From NCBI GenBank assembly GCA_037043455.1, contig JAWPHD010001288.1:186001-250000 (forward strand): a DNA stretch of 64,000 nt. Direction: 5' to 3'. The notes under the pieces were generated by a model. The model made no database searches. It worked only from the letters and a program-made list of their open reading frames with translations, and was not told the DNA's origin. Positions within the stretch are counted from its first letter, which is position 1. Each line of letters begins with the position of its first letter. Position numbers and translations under genes: made by a program. The stretch is from Cyrtodaria siliqua. Its lineage: Eukaryota > Mollusca > Bivalvia > Adapedonta > Hiatellidae. Positions 35,581-46,795 of this stretch are shown in pieces.

Positions 35581-36219
35581 TAAAGCGCCGCCCATTTACA
35601 ATCCATTCTAACACGACATGCGCAGTCTTTCATATACAGGAAGAAGAGAGACAGCTGTATGTTATTTACGATAAAATACAGCTGTTCCATGAATTCCCCG
35701 CGTATATTTCATCCGTTGGAAGCGCCACGTTACATGACGTCACTTGTTGGTAGTGTATTTGAACATTGTACCCGCAGAACTTTGCATACGGGGGCGCCCA
35801 ACGGAACAGCCTTTAGATTACCTTGACCTCCGAGCTGTGAAATCATTATATAGGATCTGATTATAACTATACAAGGAACAGTTCTACAATAACAGAGTTT
35901 CAATCAACTGAGTGTATAATACGTTGGTTAAACAGAACGTTTGTAACAGTTAATATTGCCAGGAAGATGGCAATGAAATAAACACTCAATGACCATAATT
36001 TGTTAAAATGATAGTGCTTCGTAAGCCTCTGCAGGCTGGCTGTTTAACTAATATTGCTTTAATGTTGTATTACATGTAGATTGTTGTAAACAGGTTGCAC
36101 TTTAATAAATAAAAAAAATATATATATAGTGCCCCCACAATAGCGTAAACAATGGGGTTATTGTTGTGTTGAATCGAAATAATAATGCGTAGCTGTGTTT
36201 TATTGGTGAATAAAATACA

Positions 36220-36279
36220 GTTAGTCGTTCGGATGCGAAAAGCACTCGTGATTTAAATACTCGCATCCGAACGACTAAC
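36220..36279. repeat. Perfect 19-bp inverted repeat with 22-base loop
   Basis: gttagtcgttcggatgcga (36220-36238) is the exact inverse of 36261-36279. It may be a tiny MITE or a structured RNA stem. Confidence 0.8.
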
Positions 36280-37660
36280 TAACAACATTCGTGATTTTTC
36301 GCTTTTTCCCTGTAGGTATACAGGAAGTAAATCACTGTGGTATTGATGCCTGGTGTATCGAAAGGAGTTCCTAAATATATAATCCCTAACTTTTTTTGTG
36401 ATAAAAGGCATTTTTGAGTTTTAAGGCCTGTTTTTCTGGCTGAAATGACTTTATTGACTTGTTTGTGATAGCTAAGAACCATTTGCATTGTTGTATGACG
36501 ATTTTATTTATCAACTAATTACTTGAAAGTTTTGAAAGTGAAAGTAGAACACATTTTAGAGGATCCGAATGAATGCAGTTTGTTCACGGTGTCAACAAAG
36601 ATCAGAATTTTATTTTCTTATATGCCACAAGACCCCTACTATTCTCAGCAGTTTTCTAGAGAGGCAGGTCTCATGACTAAGAATATGTAAATGAATCTTA
36701 GTTTGAATTTCATTTTGAAAAATAGCTAACTAGAAAGCTTGGACAGTATTGCATTGGACTCAATGGGATTTGATTTACTTCCGGTTCACCTATAAGGCGG
36801 CGTAATGTGAATATTCATTTTCTCTCGGATTCTTACCTAAACAGTATTTTACTTTTCGGAATGTTTGTAGCTCCTACGAAAAATACTTCACGGTGCTTTA
36901 AACGCGTTTTGATTTTTTTTCGCATTTGTTTTGCCTCGGAAAGCTGTAATTTGGAGTTTCAGATTTTTGAAGTCTTTAAATGATGACCTGGAGAGACATT
37001 TTTCAACAAAACTAGGCTTGTTTGTTGTTAAAATGTACATATTTGTATTTGCAATGATAATTCAGCATTATAATTTGCAAAAGTATAGTTGTATAGGTTT
37101 GACACCATCAAATCCTTCCCCTTACCCCCTAAAAGTGAACTTTCTGAGAAAATGTCAGAGAGTACTGTAGGCAAAGTATGCTGTCCAGTCATAGGAACTT
37201 AACTTTTAATCACACAGTTAGTACCAAGCTTGCATTTATGAGTAATTGTAATGTTTATAATGCATGTATTGCAACCAAATTAAGGTATGATGCCACAAAT
37301 ACACCAAATTGCCTAGTAAATCTGAATTTGGCATGAAAATCAGCACATTTTGCACCTATATAACACTTTTGGGAACTAAACATCTTGACTTCTTCAGGTT
37401 TACTGACTTTTTTTTAAGCATTTTATCCATTAGACCAAGTACAGATATGCCCAGTGTCATTTTAAATAACAGTTAAGAAAGGTAAAACTGTGAACATTTG
37501 TACAGATTTTTTATCGCTGTCGACTGCACTGGACATTTTTGAAACGCCCATATCTTGATCAATACTCAACCGATTCGCCAAAATGTATGATTTCTTTATG
37601 CGTTATATTCTAGGCTTTGCTAGAACAGAGGCTTTTAAAATTCACTCACAATTAGGGGTT

Positions 37661-37854
37661 CTTGTAACAAGTAAATCTGCTTCACTCAAAACATCCGGTT
37701 GTTGCTGTAACTGTTACACGCAGCGATCTGATTGGATGATTTTTATTCTATTCTATTTAATGGAATATTTCAGTTCAAATCATCCAGATCATTGCGTGTA
37801 ACAGTTACAACAACAACCGGATGTTTTGAGTGAGGCAGATTTACTTGTTACAAG
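37661..37854. mobile_element. 194-bp foldback MITE
   Basis: The left half starts cttgtaacaagtaaatctgc and the right half ends with the near-exact inverse. Paired blocks run through actcaaaacatccggttgtt, taactgttacacg and gatctgattggatgattt, so arms are about 75 bp around a short T-rich loop. No coding capacity. Confidence 0.85.
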
Positions 37855-38202
37855 GAAAAGCGAAAATCGCCAACTTTGTGTTGACAAGGTAGTCTCTGAA
37901 CTTTATGAATATGTTAGCTTTAAAACCCTTTGTAGCATTATTTAACGCCGGTGTTTGTCCGGAGCTTTGTCCGTGGTAAAAAATACGAGCGTTGAAAGTG
38001 GGTGAATGATATATAGTGGGTTGGAGACAATTTCAGAAATCGTTTTATTTTGTTGATTTCCTTATAGATATTCATCAAATGGATAGTAATAGTGTGTTAA
38101 AACAGGCTGATATGTGTTCATGACTCTGGTGCCAGTGCTAATCGCCTATAGATATAGATATGTTAAAATTATTCGTACAATCATTTCAAGTAAACTATTC
38201 AG

Positions 38203-38208
38203 TTTATT
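38203..38208 (-). promoter_or_regulatory. Poly(A) signal AATAAA of the BBE-like gene
   Basis: tttatt on plus reads AATAAA on minus, about 100 nt past the stop. Plausible 3' end signal. Confidence 0.5.
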
Positions 38209-38309
38209 TGGATTATAAATCGATTCTGTGAAACGAGATCTACAAAAAAACAGATGCCTCCGCAGTGTTGAAGATCTACCACGAGATAACACGATGCACT
38301 CTGTCCTTT

Positions 38310-38665
38310 TTACCCGACTAAAATATCGGGTAAAGGACCTTGATCTGGTTTAATTCCATCTGACCCCACACAATGGAGACACGTAAATACGTTACTAGGA
38401 TCCCATTCCATCTTTATTCTTAAAAGTCTGTCATAATGGCCTCCCCAGTACGCTACTTTCCAGTCCGGGAGGTAGGCAGACGGCTCGTTGTAGTAGGTTC
38501 CTTTCCCAAATGTTAACAATTTGGCGGTCAGCTTTTCAGCATAGGCCACGTGTTTGTCTTCGTCTAGAATACTGTCCCATCCTACGCCACACGTGAGTGA
38601 CACGACACCGGTACGGAACGAAGGGTTTACAGCTGTACTGTCAGGGGCCGTGTTCGCCATGTTAC
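38310..38665 (-). CDS. Exon 3 (coding) of the BBE-like oxidase
   Basis: The acceptor TTTCTAG has AG at 38667-38666. The first two bases complete Gly415 (ALIGGNMAN across the junction). The stop TAA is at 38312-38310. It carries the BBE C-terminal motif: YYNEP, W-x-x-AYWGGHYDRLLRIK, DPSNVFTCLHCVG. Confidence 0.92.
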
Positions 38666-41600
38666 CTAGAAACGAGACATACTCAACATTACAAGAGAAC
38701 GTTCACAAATTGACCGGAAAACAATTTAAAATAAAAAATAAATATCTAAAATATCTACGTAAAATCTGAAATGTTGAACCGCTTTTCAAAACTGAACATT
38801 TTGGTAAGAAACAACATTTAATCGGAGATACTTTATTGTCTGCAAAACAAAACTATTCGCTAAAATTCGGTTGAATAAGAGTAGTAATTAAGGATTGTGT
38901 GTTACATGTAACAGACAGAGTCTGGTCTCAATGAGTTGGTTATTTAAACACCGAGATGGGCGTAACCTCGTCCATTGGATAAAATAACCAACGAGCTGAG
39001 ACAACCTCCATCTATTTTGTAGCTCTAATGGGTTTCCATTGTTCCTGCTTATGATATAATTTTCATAAACCTGAAGGCCTAAGCCTAAACCGTGCAATAA
39101 CTGTCGGTATATTTCAGCCGTGCTATAACTGACCGATTTGGCAGTTATACCATGGTGTACCCAATGACACTTCTTGCACATGCGTAGTTGGATAAATGGC
39201 TAAGGTACAAAACATTTGTAACATATCTTTCTCGTATATACGATTTATACTGCATTCTCGGGCCTATGGCCCTCGAGAAGTAGTATAAATCGCATATACT
39301 CGAAAAATAATACTATAAATATGACTTATTGGAAGCTAGAGTATGGTAGAGCGCCGCCTTATGTTTATCCTTAATTAAACGATTTAATGCTAGAGCATAT
39401 ATACATTCATCAAAATCATTTTCACCGACCATACTACAAGCACATTTAAACAACTCTTACGTATTGAAACTGAATTATCCTGTTTGGTTTACTTCGAAGA
39501 GTTACCGTTTTGGGATACAGTTAATACGGTGGTGTGTGTGCGTGCGTGCGTGCGTGTATGTGCTGTATCAGTTGTATTTTCTAGTTTCTATTAAAAAATA
39601 ACATTTAAGAATTTTGAGGGGGAGATGATCTTTTTATCCTGTTCGGATATAAATTCCTAAAATATCTGCTTTTATATTTTCATTTCTTTTAGTTAAATTG
39701 TATTTAAAAACAAAATAGTTAATATAATGTATAAATTATAATAAAACATAACATAAAATATTATAACATAACATAGCATAGTCAATTATGAAATAACATA
39801 TCATAACCAATACAGGACTGTTGGGATTGGGGAAGTATTTCTTACATTCTTGCGCGTAAGAATTTTCTTTCAGACATTATAGGTTAACTGTAGATGTATT
39901 ACCTTATTACATGAACATACGTTATACGGTTGATTAGTTACCTCCAGTCGTACAAAGTGGGCCAATTAGTTACCGCCAATCGTACAAAATCTACCAATTA
40001 GTTACCTCCAATCGTACAAAGTTTGCCAAATAGTTACCTCCAATCGTACAAAGTCGGCCAATTAGCTACCTCCAATCGTACAAAGTCGGCCAATTAGTTA
40101 CCGCCAATCGTACAAAGTCGGCCAATTAGTTATCGCCAATCGTACAAAGTCGGCTAATTAGTTACCTCCAATCGTACAAAGTCGGCCATTTAATAACCTT
40201 TAATCGTACAAAGTCGGCCAATTAGTTACCTCCAATCGTACAAAGTCGGCCAATTAGTTAATCGTACAAAGTCGGCCAATCCAGTCATTCTGCTAGAACA
40301 TGTCTGTCAAGATGTAAGCTTGAATTAACCTTGTTTGCATTAATTCCTATAGCTCTTGATTTTTAAAACGGGATCTTCCTTGAGGTAACACTATTTTGAC
40401 TGGATACAAGTTGAGCCCAGTTTAACTATAAACTTATTTCATATGTTTCTGAGCTATACAGATTGAAATATTATATACAATTTTCCTCAGGCTACCTGCC
40501 TTATGATTTGTAAACTAAACACAATTGTTCGAAACAATGATTTTTTTGAAATCATATGATTATGATCAGCAGCACAAATCAGTTTGAAGCATACAATGAA
40601 TGATTCCAAACTTTGATCTCGAATAATGATTCTCAAATAACCACAATGGTTTAATCCATAATCACCACAAATTATGATTAGTCTATATATCAAGATATTG
40701 TTTGAGCACAATCTGTCTCAAACTATGTTTCAAACACTATTTGAAACAACGTCTTCTTCTAAGCTTGAAACTCAACCTAGTTTCTCCAAGGATACTGGTG
40801 TACGCTTCGCTTCTCACACAAGCGAACAAAGACTGACTGAAACCATGTGTCCGAAAAATCTTGGAATTCACATTACCCTTTCTCTCTTACGCAGTTAAGC
40901 TAAATTGAGAGCATTGGCAAGATCCGAACGGTCCCAGTCAATCTCGTTTAAACTTGCGCTTAAAGAAACTAACCTTAAGCGGACAGACGATATCATGGCC
41001 CAAGTCGTGATTCATATAGCAAACTGAACTCAAATTTCCTCTCTTTATCTAGATCTTGTTTAACTTTCCTATGCTCACCTAATTTTGCATAATTGAAATT
41101 TTTCTCGTTTATACAATCATTAAAACTAGTTTGAAACACATATTATTGTTTATATCATCCCAAATAATATCTCTTCTTAATACTTACTATAATTAATTTA
41201 ATTAACGTTTGTCATGAATTACCTCCGTTTACAACGTTATAAATACGTTATGGTCAAAATGTTATGAAAACGATAGATTATTCTGACAATGTCTCGTATG
41301 TTTTTCGACGGATAACTTGACATTGAAAGTCTAACCCTCAATGACATAGAAAATAGTGCGCTGTTGCTTTATAAACAATATGAATTACCACTGAAGTGAA
41401 CCAAAGGGGAAAGTGTGGCCGGTGCAGGACTCCAACCCGGGACCCCTCGCTTACAGGGCGAGTGCTCTACCAGCTGAGGTAACCATGCCACAGAGTATCC
41501 AGTATTACCGCACTCCTCCCCTTTTTAACGTTTTTAAGAGCTAGCCCAACTGTTCCGGTTTCCCAAACCCCCAGTGCCGCTAACCCGCGTTCACCGAATT

Positions 41601-44600
41601 ATCCTCGTCGCCAATGAAGTAAACCACATGTTTTGATGTATGATTTGCGTGTATGCTTGTTATTACAACACAGATGACGGTTATATCAGCGCTTTCATGT
41701 CAATATACACAAGATAGAACAATAGGCTAAATGACATTGCAAAACGTTGATGGTTATATTGACTTTGAGAATGCATTTTGCCTTTTTTCTTGGCATTCGC
41801 AACATCGCGATCACTTCTTTGAAGCCTATCTCTAATGTATCTATCAGGAATTCATATTGCTATATACATTCGAGATAAGATTTCATGAATTGATCAAGAC
41901 GTTGCGATTGTAGTTACCTCCAATTAGTGCTCCTGTGCAGCCGAAAGACCCTAGGTCGCTTGGACCGACCGCCGTGTCGAATATGAATGTGTAGAACTCG
42001 TCCGTGAAACTGTCAGGTTGCATGAAGACATTAGCGATATAAGTATAGTAGTAAATCGGATCATTGACATTTTTTTCATAGTCCAGAAACGAGGAAACAT
42101 TAGTGAACTTGCAGTGTGCTTTTATCTGAGGCATAAATGGATCAATTGAATGGAAAGAAGGCGAGCCCCACTCTCCAAAATGATTCAAAGAAAAGAACAA
42201 AGAGCCATTTCCGTGTGTAGTTGGCTCATTATAAGAACTAAATATTTGGTACCCGCCCCATTCCGGTGCCAGACTGTTGCCTAGGATGGTATTGAATTGT
42301 TTCATGAATTCGACTCCGACGTTGTTGCCTGAACTGTCAAACATCGGGATGAAACAACCCAGTGTTACCATCTTCGAGTCAAAGTGGAGTTTGTATGTGA
42401 AAGTGGTCACGATTCCGTACGTGGAACCGCCCCCTCCACGGACAGCCCAGAAAAGATCGTTGTTTTTAGACACATGCTGGATACCAGTTTCTGGGTCTAC
42501 TGTAGTTGTACCATCTTCATTGGCGTACGCTATGCTGCCATTGGCTGTCACCATCTCTACCTCCAAAAGATTGTCCACTGCCAAGCCGAACTTTCTGCAG
42601 ATCGGAGCGTGTCCTCCCCCAAGTGTATAGCCTCCCATTGATACTGTTTGGGCGGAGCCACCAACAATGGCGCGCCCCACTTTATGTGCCTGGAATCGGA
42701 AATAATATGATAGAATAACATTTCTTGCATTCCAAATAAGGCTGTCCACGTTTTACAAGGGGGATGGCAAGTATTTTCTTGCATACCGGACAAGGATATC
42801 CGTCATTTTACCGAGGCTAGATTATAAGAATCTTTCATGGGTATCCGGTGAAGATAGGGAATTCCAACTCGAGGTATAAGTGTTTTTATCCGTACCGAGG
42901 CTCTGCCGAGGTTCCGATTAAAACACTTATACCGAGGGTTGGAATTCCCTATCTGAACCGAATATCCATGATAGATTCTTTTTATTGCATATGAGAGACA
43001 TGATGTGCGTTGACGCCGCCAGCTACTAACGTTTTGCATGTTTTCCTGCATACCGGATGTTGGCGCGCGTGAATTTTATCTCATGAAAGATTCGTATAAT
43101 CTAACCGGATATGTATAGAGCACAACTCCCAGGTTTAATATCATACTTAACCCATCCCCATAAAACGTCACAATCAAATATTTCATGAACAGAATAAGGC
43201 GGTGGTAGATCGTCCGCCCCATATGCGGGAGATCGTGGGGTCAAATCCCAGTCGGGTCGTACCAACGACTTCATAGCAGTCCTTGTTTATCGTTCAGTGT
43301 ATAAATGGTAGTTCTAGGACTGGTTAGCCCGGTGTCAGTATACTGCGACTGAGTGTGGTATCAGTTGTGGTATTCCAGAGAGGCAGCACTATAAAGTTCA
43401 GCATTGAGCTTACTGCTAGAAGCAGATACCGTCGTAATATGACGGGAAGATTGTTAAAAGCGAAGTTAAACCCCACAAATACACAGCTGAACAAGATACC
43501 TTGTCGAAGAGTGTTGCTACACGTTAAGTTTAAGAAATAGATAATCGTTTGTAACGACCTATCGTGGTGAAGACCACTTTTGCCGTTTTTGTTTATCTAA
43601 ATTTAAGTAATTTCTCAAGACCGTAGAAGGATTTGTGTTGTTATTGCAATTGAAAGTCTAACCCTCAATGACATAGAAGGATCTGAGTTGTTGCTGCGAT
43701 TGCAACCAAACCGTCAAGGTCATAGAAGGAGTTCAGGTTTTTGTTGCAGCTGAAAGCCTAACCGTCAATGCCATAGTATTTGAGTTTTTGTTGCAACTGA
43801 AAGCCTAACCGTCAATGCCTTAGTATTGGAGTTTTTGTTGCAACTGAAAGGCTACCGTCAATGCCATAGTATTTGAGTTTTTGTTGCAACTGAAAGGCTA
43901 CCGGCAATGTCATAGTATTGGAGTTTTTGTTACAAATGAAAGGCTACCGTCAATGCCATAGTATTTGAGTTTTTGTTGCAACTGAAAGGCTACCGGCAAT
44001 GCCATAGTATTGGAGTTCTTGTGGCAACTGAAAGGCTACCGTGAATGCCATAGTATTGGAGTTTTTGTTGCAACTGAAAGGCTACCGTCAATGCCATAGT
44101 TTTGGAGTTTGTGTTGCAACTGAAAGGCTACCGTCAATGCCATAGTATTGGAGTTTTTGTTGCAACTGAAAGTCTACCGTCAATGCCATAGTATTGGAGT
44201 TTTTGTTGCAACTGAAAGGCTACCGTCAATGCCATAGTATTGGAGTTTTTGTTGCAACTGAAAGGCTAACCTCAATGCCATAGTATTGGAGTTTTTGTTG
44301 CAACTGAAAGCCTACCGTCATGGCTATAGAAGGATTTGAGTTGCTTTTGCTAACTCTCAATGCCATAGAATGACTTGAGTTTGTGTTGTAATTGAAAGCC
44401 TAAACCTCAATGCCATAGAATGACTTGAGTTTGTGTTGTAATTGAATGCCTAAACCTCAATGCCATAGAATGAATTGAGTTTGTGTTGTAATTGAAAGCC
44501 TAAACATCAATGCCATAGAATGACTTGAGTTTGTGTTGTAATTGAAAGCCCAAACCTCAATGCCATAGAATGACTTGAGTTTGTGTTGTAATTGAAAGCC

Positions 44601-46622
44601 TAAACCTCAATGCCATAGAAGGACTTGAGTTTGTGTTGTAATTGAAAGCCTAAACCTCAATGCCATAGAATGACTTGAGTGTGTGTTGTAATTGAAAGTC
44701 TAACCCTCAATACCATAGAAGGACTTGAGTTTGTGTTGTAATTGAACGCCTAACCCTCAAGGCAGTAGAAGGATGTACGCTTTTATTGTAATTGAAAGTC
44801 TAACCCTCAATGCCATAGAAGGACTTGAGTTTGTGTTGTAATTGAAAGTCTAAACCTCAAGGCAGTAGATGGATGTAAGCTTTTATTGTAATTGAAAGTC
44901 TAACCATCAAAGCCATAGGAAGATTTGAGTTTGTGTTGCAATTGAAAGTCTAACCCTCAAAGCCATATGAGGATTTGAGTTTGTGTTGCAATTGAAAGTC
45001 TAACCTTCAAGGCCATATGAGGATTTGAGTTTGTGTTGCAATTGAAAGTCTAACTCTCAAGGCCATAGGAGGATTTGAGTTTGTGTTGCAGTCGAAAGTC
45101 TAACCCTCAATGCCATAGGAGGATTTGAGTTTGTGTTGCAATTGAATGTCTTACCCTCAATGTCATAGGATGATTTGCGTTTGTGTTGCAATTGAAAGTT
45201 TAACCCTCAATGCCATAGGATGATTTGCGTTTGTGTTGCAATTGAAAGGCTAATATAACCCTCAAGGCCATAGGAGGATTTGAGTTTTTATTGCAACTGA
45301 TAGCCCAACACGTGTACAGACAGGTGACTCCGCGGCAGTGCAGCGAGCATGCCGACTCTAAATACGGAGATCACGGGTTCGAGCATCGCCCGCGCCGCTG
45401 GGTTTCTTCGATGTATCTTTAGGTTAGACACTCCACTTAGCCTCGTCCGTTCGAGGTAGACGTAAACCGGTCGGTCCCGTGTATCCCCTAAGCATGTTAA
45501 ATAACCATATAATCTATTCGATTTGTAAGAGCAGTAAGCGGTTCCCAGATTCATATCTCTCTTGTGTGGCTCAAAATAACAAGCTAATGTGTTCGCGGTC
45601 ATTAATCAACATTGTATTCCTTACACCTACTAGATATTGTAAGATTAATATAATAGTGATAATATAATTATAAAAAGTTCGTACTCACTGCTTTGATAAC
45701 AAATGAAAGCTGTCGAACCTGTGTTCGAAACATGTTTAGTTAACTTATTTGTTTTGCATCGTTTGCTACGAAATTACAACGATTAGTCACTCTCGATGTC
45801 TTACTTTGTAGAACCAGTACAAAGCAAACGCAGATAAAGTGTCTTGCTCAGGGACACAACATACATGGACATGGCGGGGATCGCACCCACGATTTTATGA
45901 TTAGGAGTCCAACGCTCTCCCACTGGACCACAGCGCTTCACAACCCAACATGTTTGCTCGTACATATCCTGATTATTGTTACTGGATTATAACAACTTGT
46001 TGAATTGCTTTTAAACATTACCTATACATACTTGTTTGTGTTGAGTTAAAAACAAACAATATCTAAGACATGAAAAGTATGACCTCACAAGTTCTCAAAC
46101 AACGCTACCATAAGCCAATGAAATAAACCTATTAACAGACAATAATGTTACCTCCTCATAGACTCGTTTCCAAGTGTTTCCGCTCTGTGCTTTTACTTCA
46201 CCCGCCGGATTTCTATTGGTCGCGTTTAGGTCAAATTGCAAATCTTTCATTTGAGACAGGTTTATTTGCAAGCTTCCATCTGCCGTGGAGCGTCCAATGT
46301 AGTCATGTCCGGACGACCGTATCGTTATCTTTATGTTGAACTTCGTTGCAAAATTAACAGCTTTTACGACATCGCTCACAGTGTGAGGTACTATTTGGAC
46401 ATATGGAAATCGCGTGACCCTTACATTGTACATGAGTGTCAAATTTCTATACTCGTCGTCAAGTGCTGTGTAGTATTTTCCTTCAAGCGAAGCGAAGAAG
46501 TCGAGCAAATTTTGGAGAGAAGGCCAGCAGCTACTTCCGGGGTAACAGCGATCGCATTCTAAACTTCCCCCAACAACCGCTACCATAGCAACTGTACACA
46601 AAACTAGGTGCTTGATATCCAT
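38310..46622 (-). CDS. Secreted FAD-linked oxidase, berberine-bridge-enzyme-like (3 coding exons)
   Basis: Coding exons are 46622-46152 (471 nt), 42689-41918 (772 nt) and 38665-38310 (356 nt). They join in frame to 1599 nt, 532 aa. Residues 1-20 form a signal peptide (hydrophobic VLCTVAMVAVV). The FAD-binding part (PCMH type) follows, with IRSSGHDY; His106 is the expected covalent flavin anchor. The GG-x-TV-x-x-GGY-x-LGGG loop is at 167-183. The BBE C-terminal motif comes last: GTYYNEP, then AYWGGHYDRLL and WDPSNVFTC at about 486-510. Members oxidise varied small molecules with O2; the substrate here cannot be told. The Cys that makes a second flavin link in plant BBE is Ala (about residue 170), so single attachment is predicted. 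Both introns hold minisatellites and SINEs. Length is normal for the family and no frame damage is seen. Confidence 0.9.
38908..39365. mobile_element. Family H1 repeat in intron of the BBE-like gene
   Basis: gtctggtctcaatgagttgg, ttatttaaacaccgagatgg and ataaccaacgagctgagac form a hairpin as in the 35.4-kb copy. Near 39310 the tgacttattggaagctagag end motif appears. A separate stem lies at about 39237-39292 (cgatttatact...agtataaatcg). Confidence 0.5.
39931..40279 (+). repeat. Minisatellite, 32-bp unit, about 11 copies
   Basis: caattagttacctccaatcg plus tacaaagtcggc repeats in intron 2 of the BBE-like gene, with cctcca/ccgcca variation. One copy near 40186 is degraded and the last is shortened. 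Confidence 0.95.
41405..41500 (-). mobile_element. tRNA-like SINE head, family D (or tRNA pseudogene)
   Basis: The minus strand reads gttacctcagctggtagagc (A box), an anticodon-like arm actcgccctgtaagcgaggg, then cccgggttggagtcctgc (B box). It is not taken as a functional tRNA: the acceptor stem does not pair, and it continues into ggccacactttccc, as SINE bodies do. Confidence 0.55.
41918..42689 (-). CDS. Exon 2 (coding) of the BBE-like oxidase
   Basis: The acceptor TTCCAG has AG at 42691-42690 and the donor GGAG|GTAACT has GT at 41917-41916. It covers residues 158-414 plus one base. It contains the GGG loop, FGLAVDNLLEVEMVTANG and DLFWAVRGGGGSTYGIVT, which is the FAD-domain end (FWA-x-RGGGG is typical of the family), then the substrate-domain start. 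Confidence 0.92.
42829..42980. mobile_element. Family H2 hairpin MITE, intron 1 of the BBE-like gene
   Basis: aagaatctttcatgggtatc, agatagggaattccaac and gaggtataagtgtttttatc at the left pair with their inverses at the right (…aaacacttataccgagggtt, gaattccctatctgaac, atgatagattctt). A gccgccagctactaacgttt phrase just right of it is also found near 34974, so the family unit may extend to about 43090. Confidence 0.7.
43199..43482 (+). mobile_element. tRNA-derived SINE, family E
   Basis: The head is ggcggtggtagatcgtccgc with a ggggtcaaatcccag B-box-like segment. The body is gtgtcagtatactgcgactg, ccagagaggcagcactataa and cagataccgtcgtaatatga, with a gaagttaaacccc tail. The body phrases are typical of bivalve SINEs as I know them. 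It lies in the first intron of the BBE-like gene. Confidence 0.7.
43621..45304 (+). repeat. 1.7-kb minisatellite with 46-bp and 50-bp subfamilies
   Basis: Units of ttgcaactgaaaggctaccg, tcaatgccatagtattggag, tttttg (46 bp) fill about 43750-44310. Units of ttgtaattgaaagcctaaac, ctcaatgccatagaatgact, tgagtttgtg (50 bp) fill about 44340-44720. ttgcaattgaaagtctaacc units with ataggaggattt follow to the end. There are about 34 units in three blocks. It lies in intron 1 of the BBE-like gene. Confidence 0.96.
45326..45590 (+). mobile_element. tRNA-derived SINE, family A, with head
   Basis: The head is cgcggcagtgcagcgagcat with B box ggttcgagc at 45376-45384. The body is ttagcctcgtccgttcgag, gacgtaaaccggtcggtccc and agcatgttaaataaccatat. 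It shares its body with the truncated copy at 7040-7250. Confidence 0.72.
45740..45938 (-). mobile_element. tRNA-derived SINE, family C
   Basis: The minus strand head is gcgctgtggtccagtgggag, agcgttggactcctaatc, then gtgggtgcgatcccc. The tail runs gagcaagacactttatc-like, ctggttctac, catcgagagtgac. The same family is at 61645-61846. The cloverleaf is incomplete, so it is not called a tRNA gene. Confidence 0.75.
46152..46622 (-). CDS. Exon 1 (coding) of the BBE-like oxidase
   Basis: The ATG at 46622-46620 (A at -3, G at +4) gives a clean signal peptide. The open frame extends upstream only without an ATG, and an acceptor-like tgtatttttcag ends at 46639. A noncoding first exon further upstream is therefore likely, with this exon beginning at 46638. 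The donor is GAGGAG|GTAACA with GT at 46151-46150, phase 0. It encodes residues 1-157, including the flavin-linking SSGHDY. Confidence 0.88.
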
Positions 46623-46713
46623 ACTGGCGTTGTTCAAGCTGAAAAATACAATGTTTGACACGGTTTCAATATATGGATATGACGGAGTGAAGATGATATC
46701 ATCTACTCTCGCG

Positions 46714-46795
46714 TTCCTATCTGTATATTTAGTATCAAAAATGACCTAGACCAGCTGTTAATTGACGGTTTTGATACTAAATATACAGATAGGAA
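46714..46795. repeat. 27-bp perfect inverted repeat just upstream of the BBE-like coding exon 1
   Basis: 46714-46740 (ttcctatctgtatatttagt...) is the exact inverse of 46769-46795, with a 28-base loop. It is probably a tiny MITE. It lies 76 bases or more upstream of the acceptor-like site at 46639. Confidence 0.85.

Larger units (their letters stand above)
35600..38200. other. Intergenic region downstream of the BBE-like gene
   Basis: No supported gene. It contains a 19-bp perfect hairpin (36220-36279) and the foldback at 37661-37854. Short frames, such as that at 36931-37170, show no recognisable domain. Confidence 0.5.

Noticed and set aside
38888..39181. 97-residue minus frame inside the BBE-like gene as an extra exon
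   Set aside because: It overlaps the H1 hairpin repeat, lacks BBE motifs, and exons 41918-42689 and 38310-38665 already join in phase.
41405..41500. Functional tRNA gene
   Set aside because: A and B boxes and an anticodon-like arm are present, but the acceptor ends do not pair and a SINE-like body follows.
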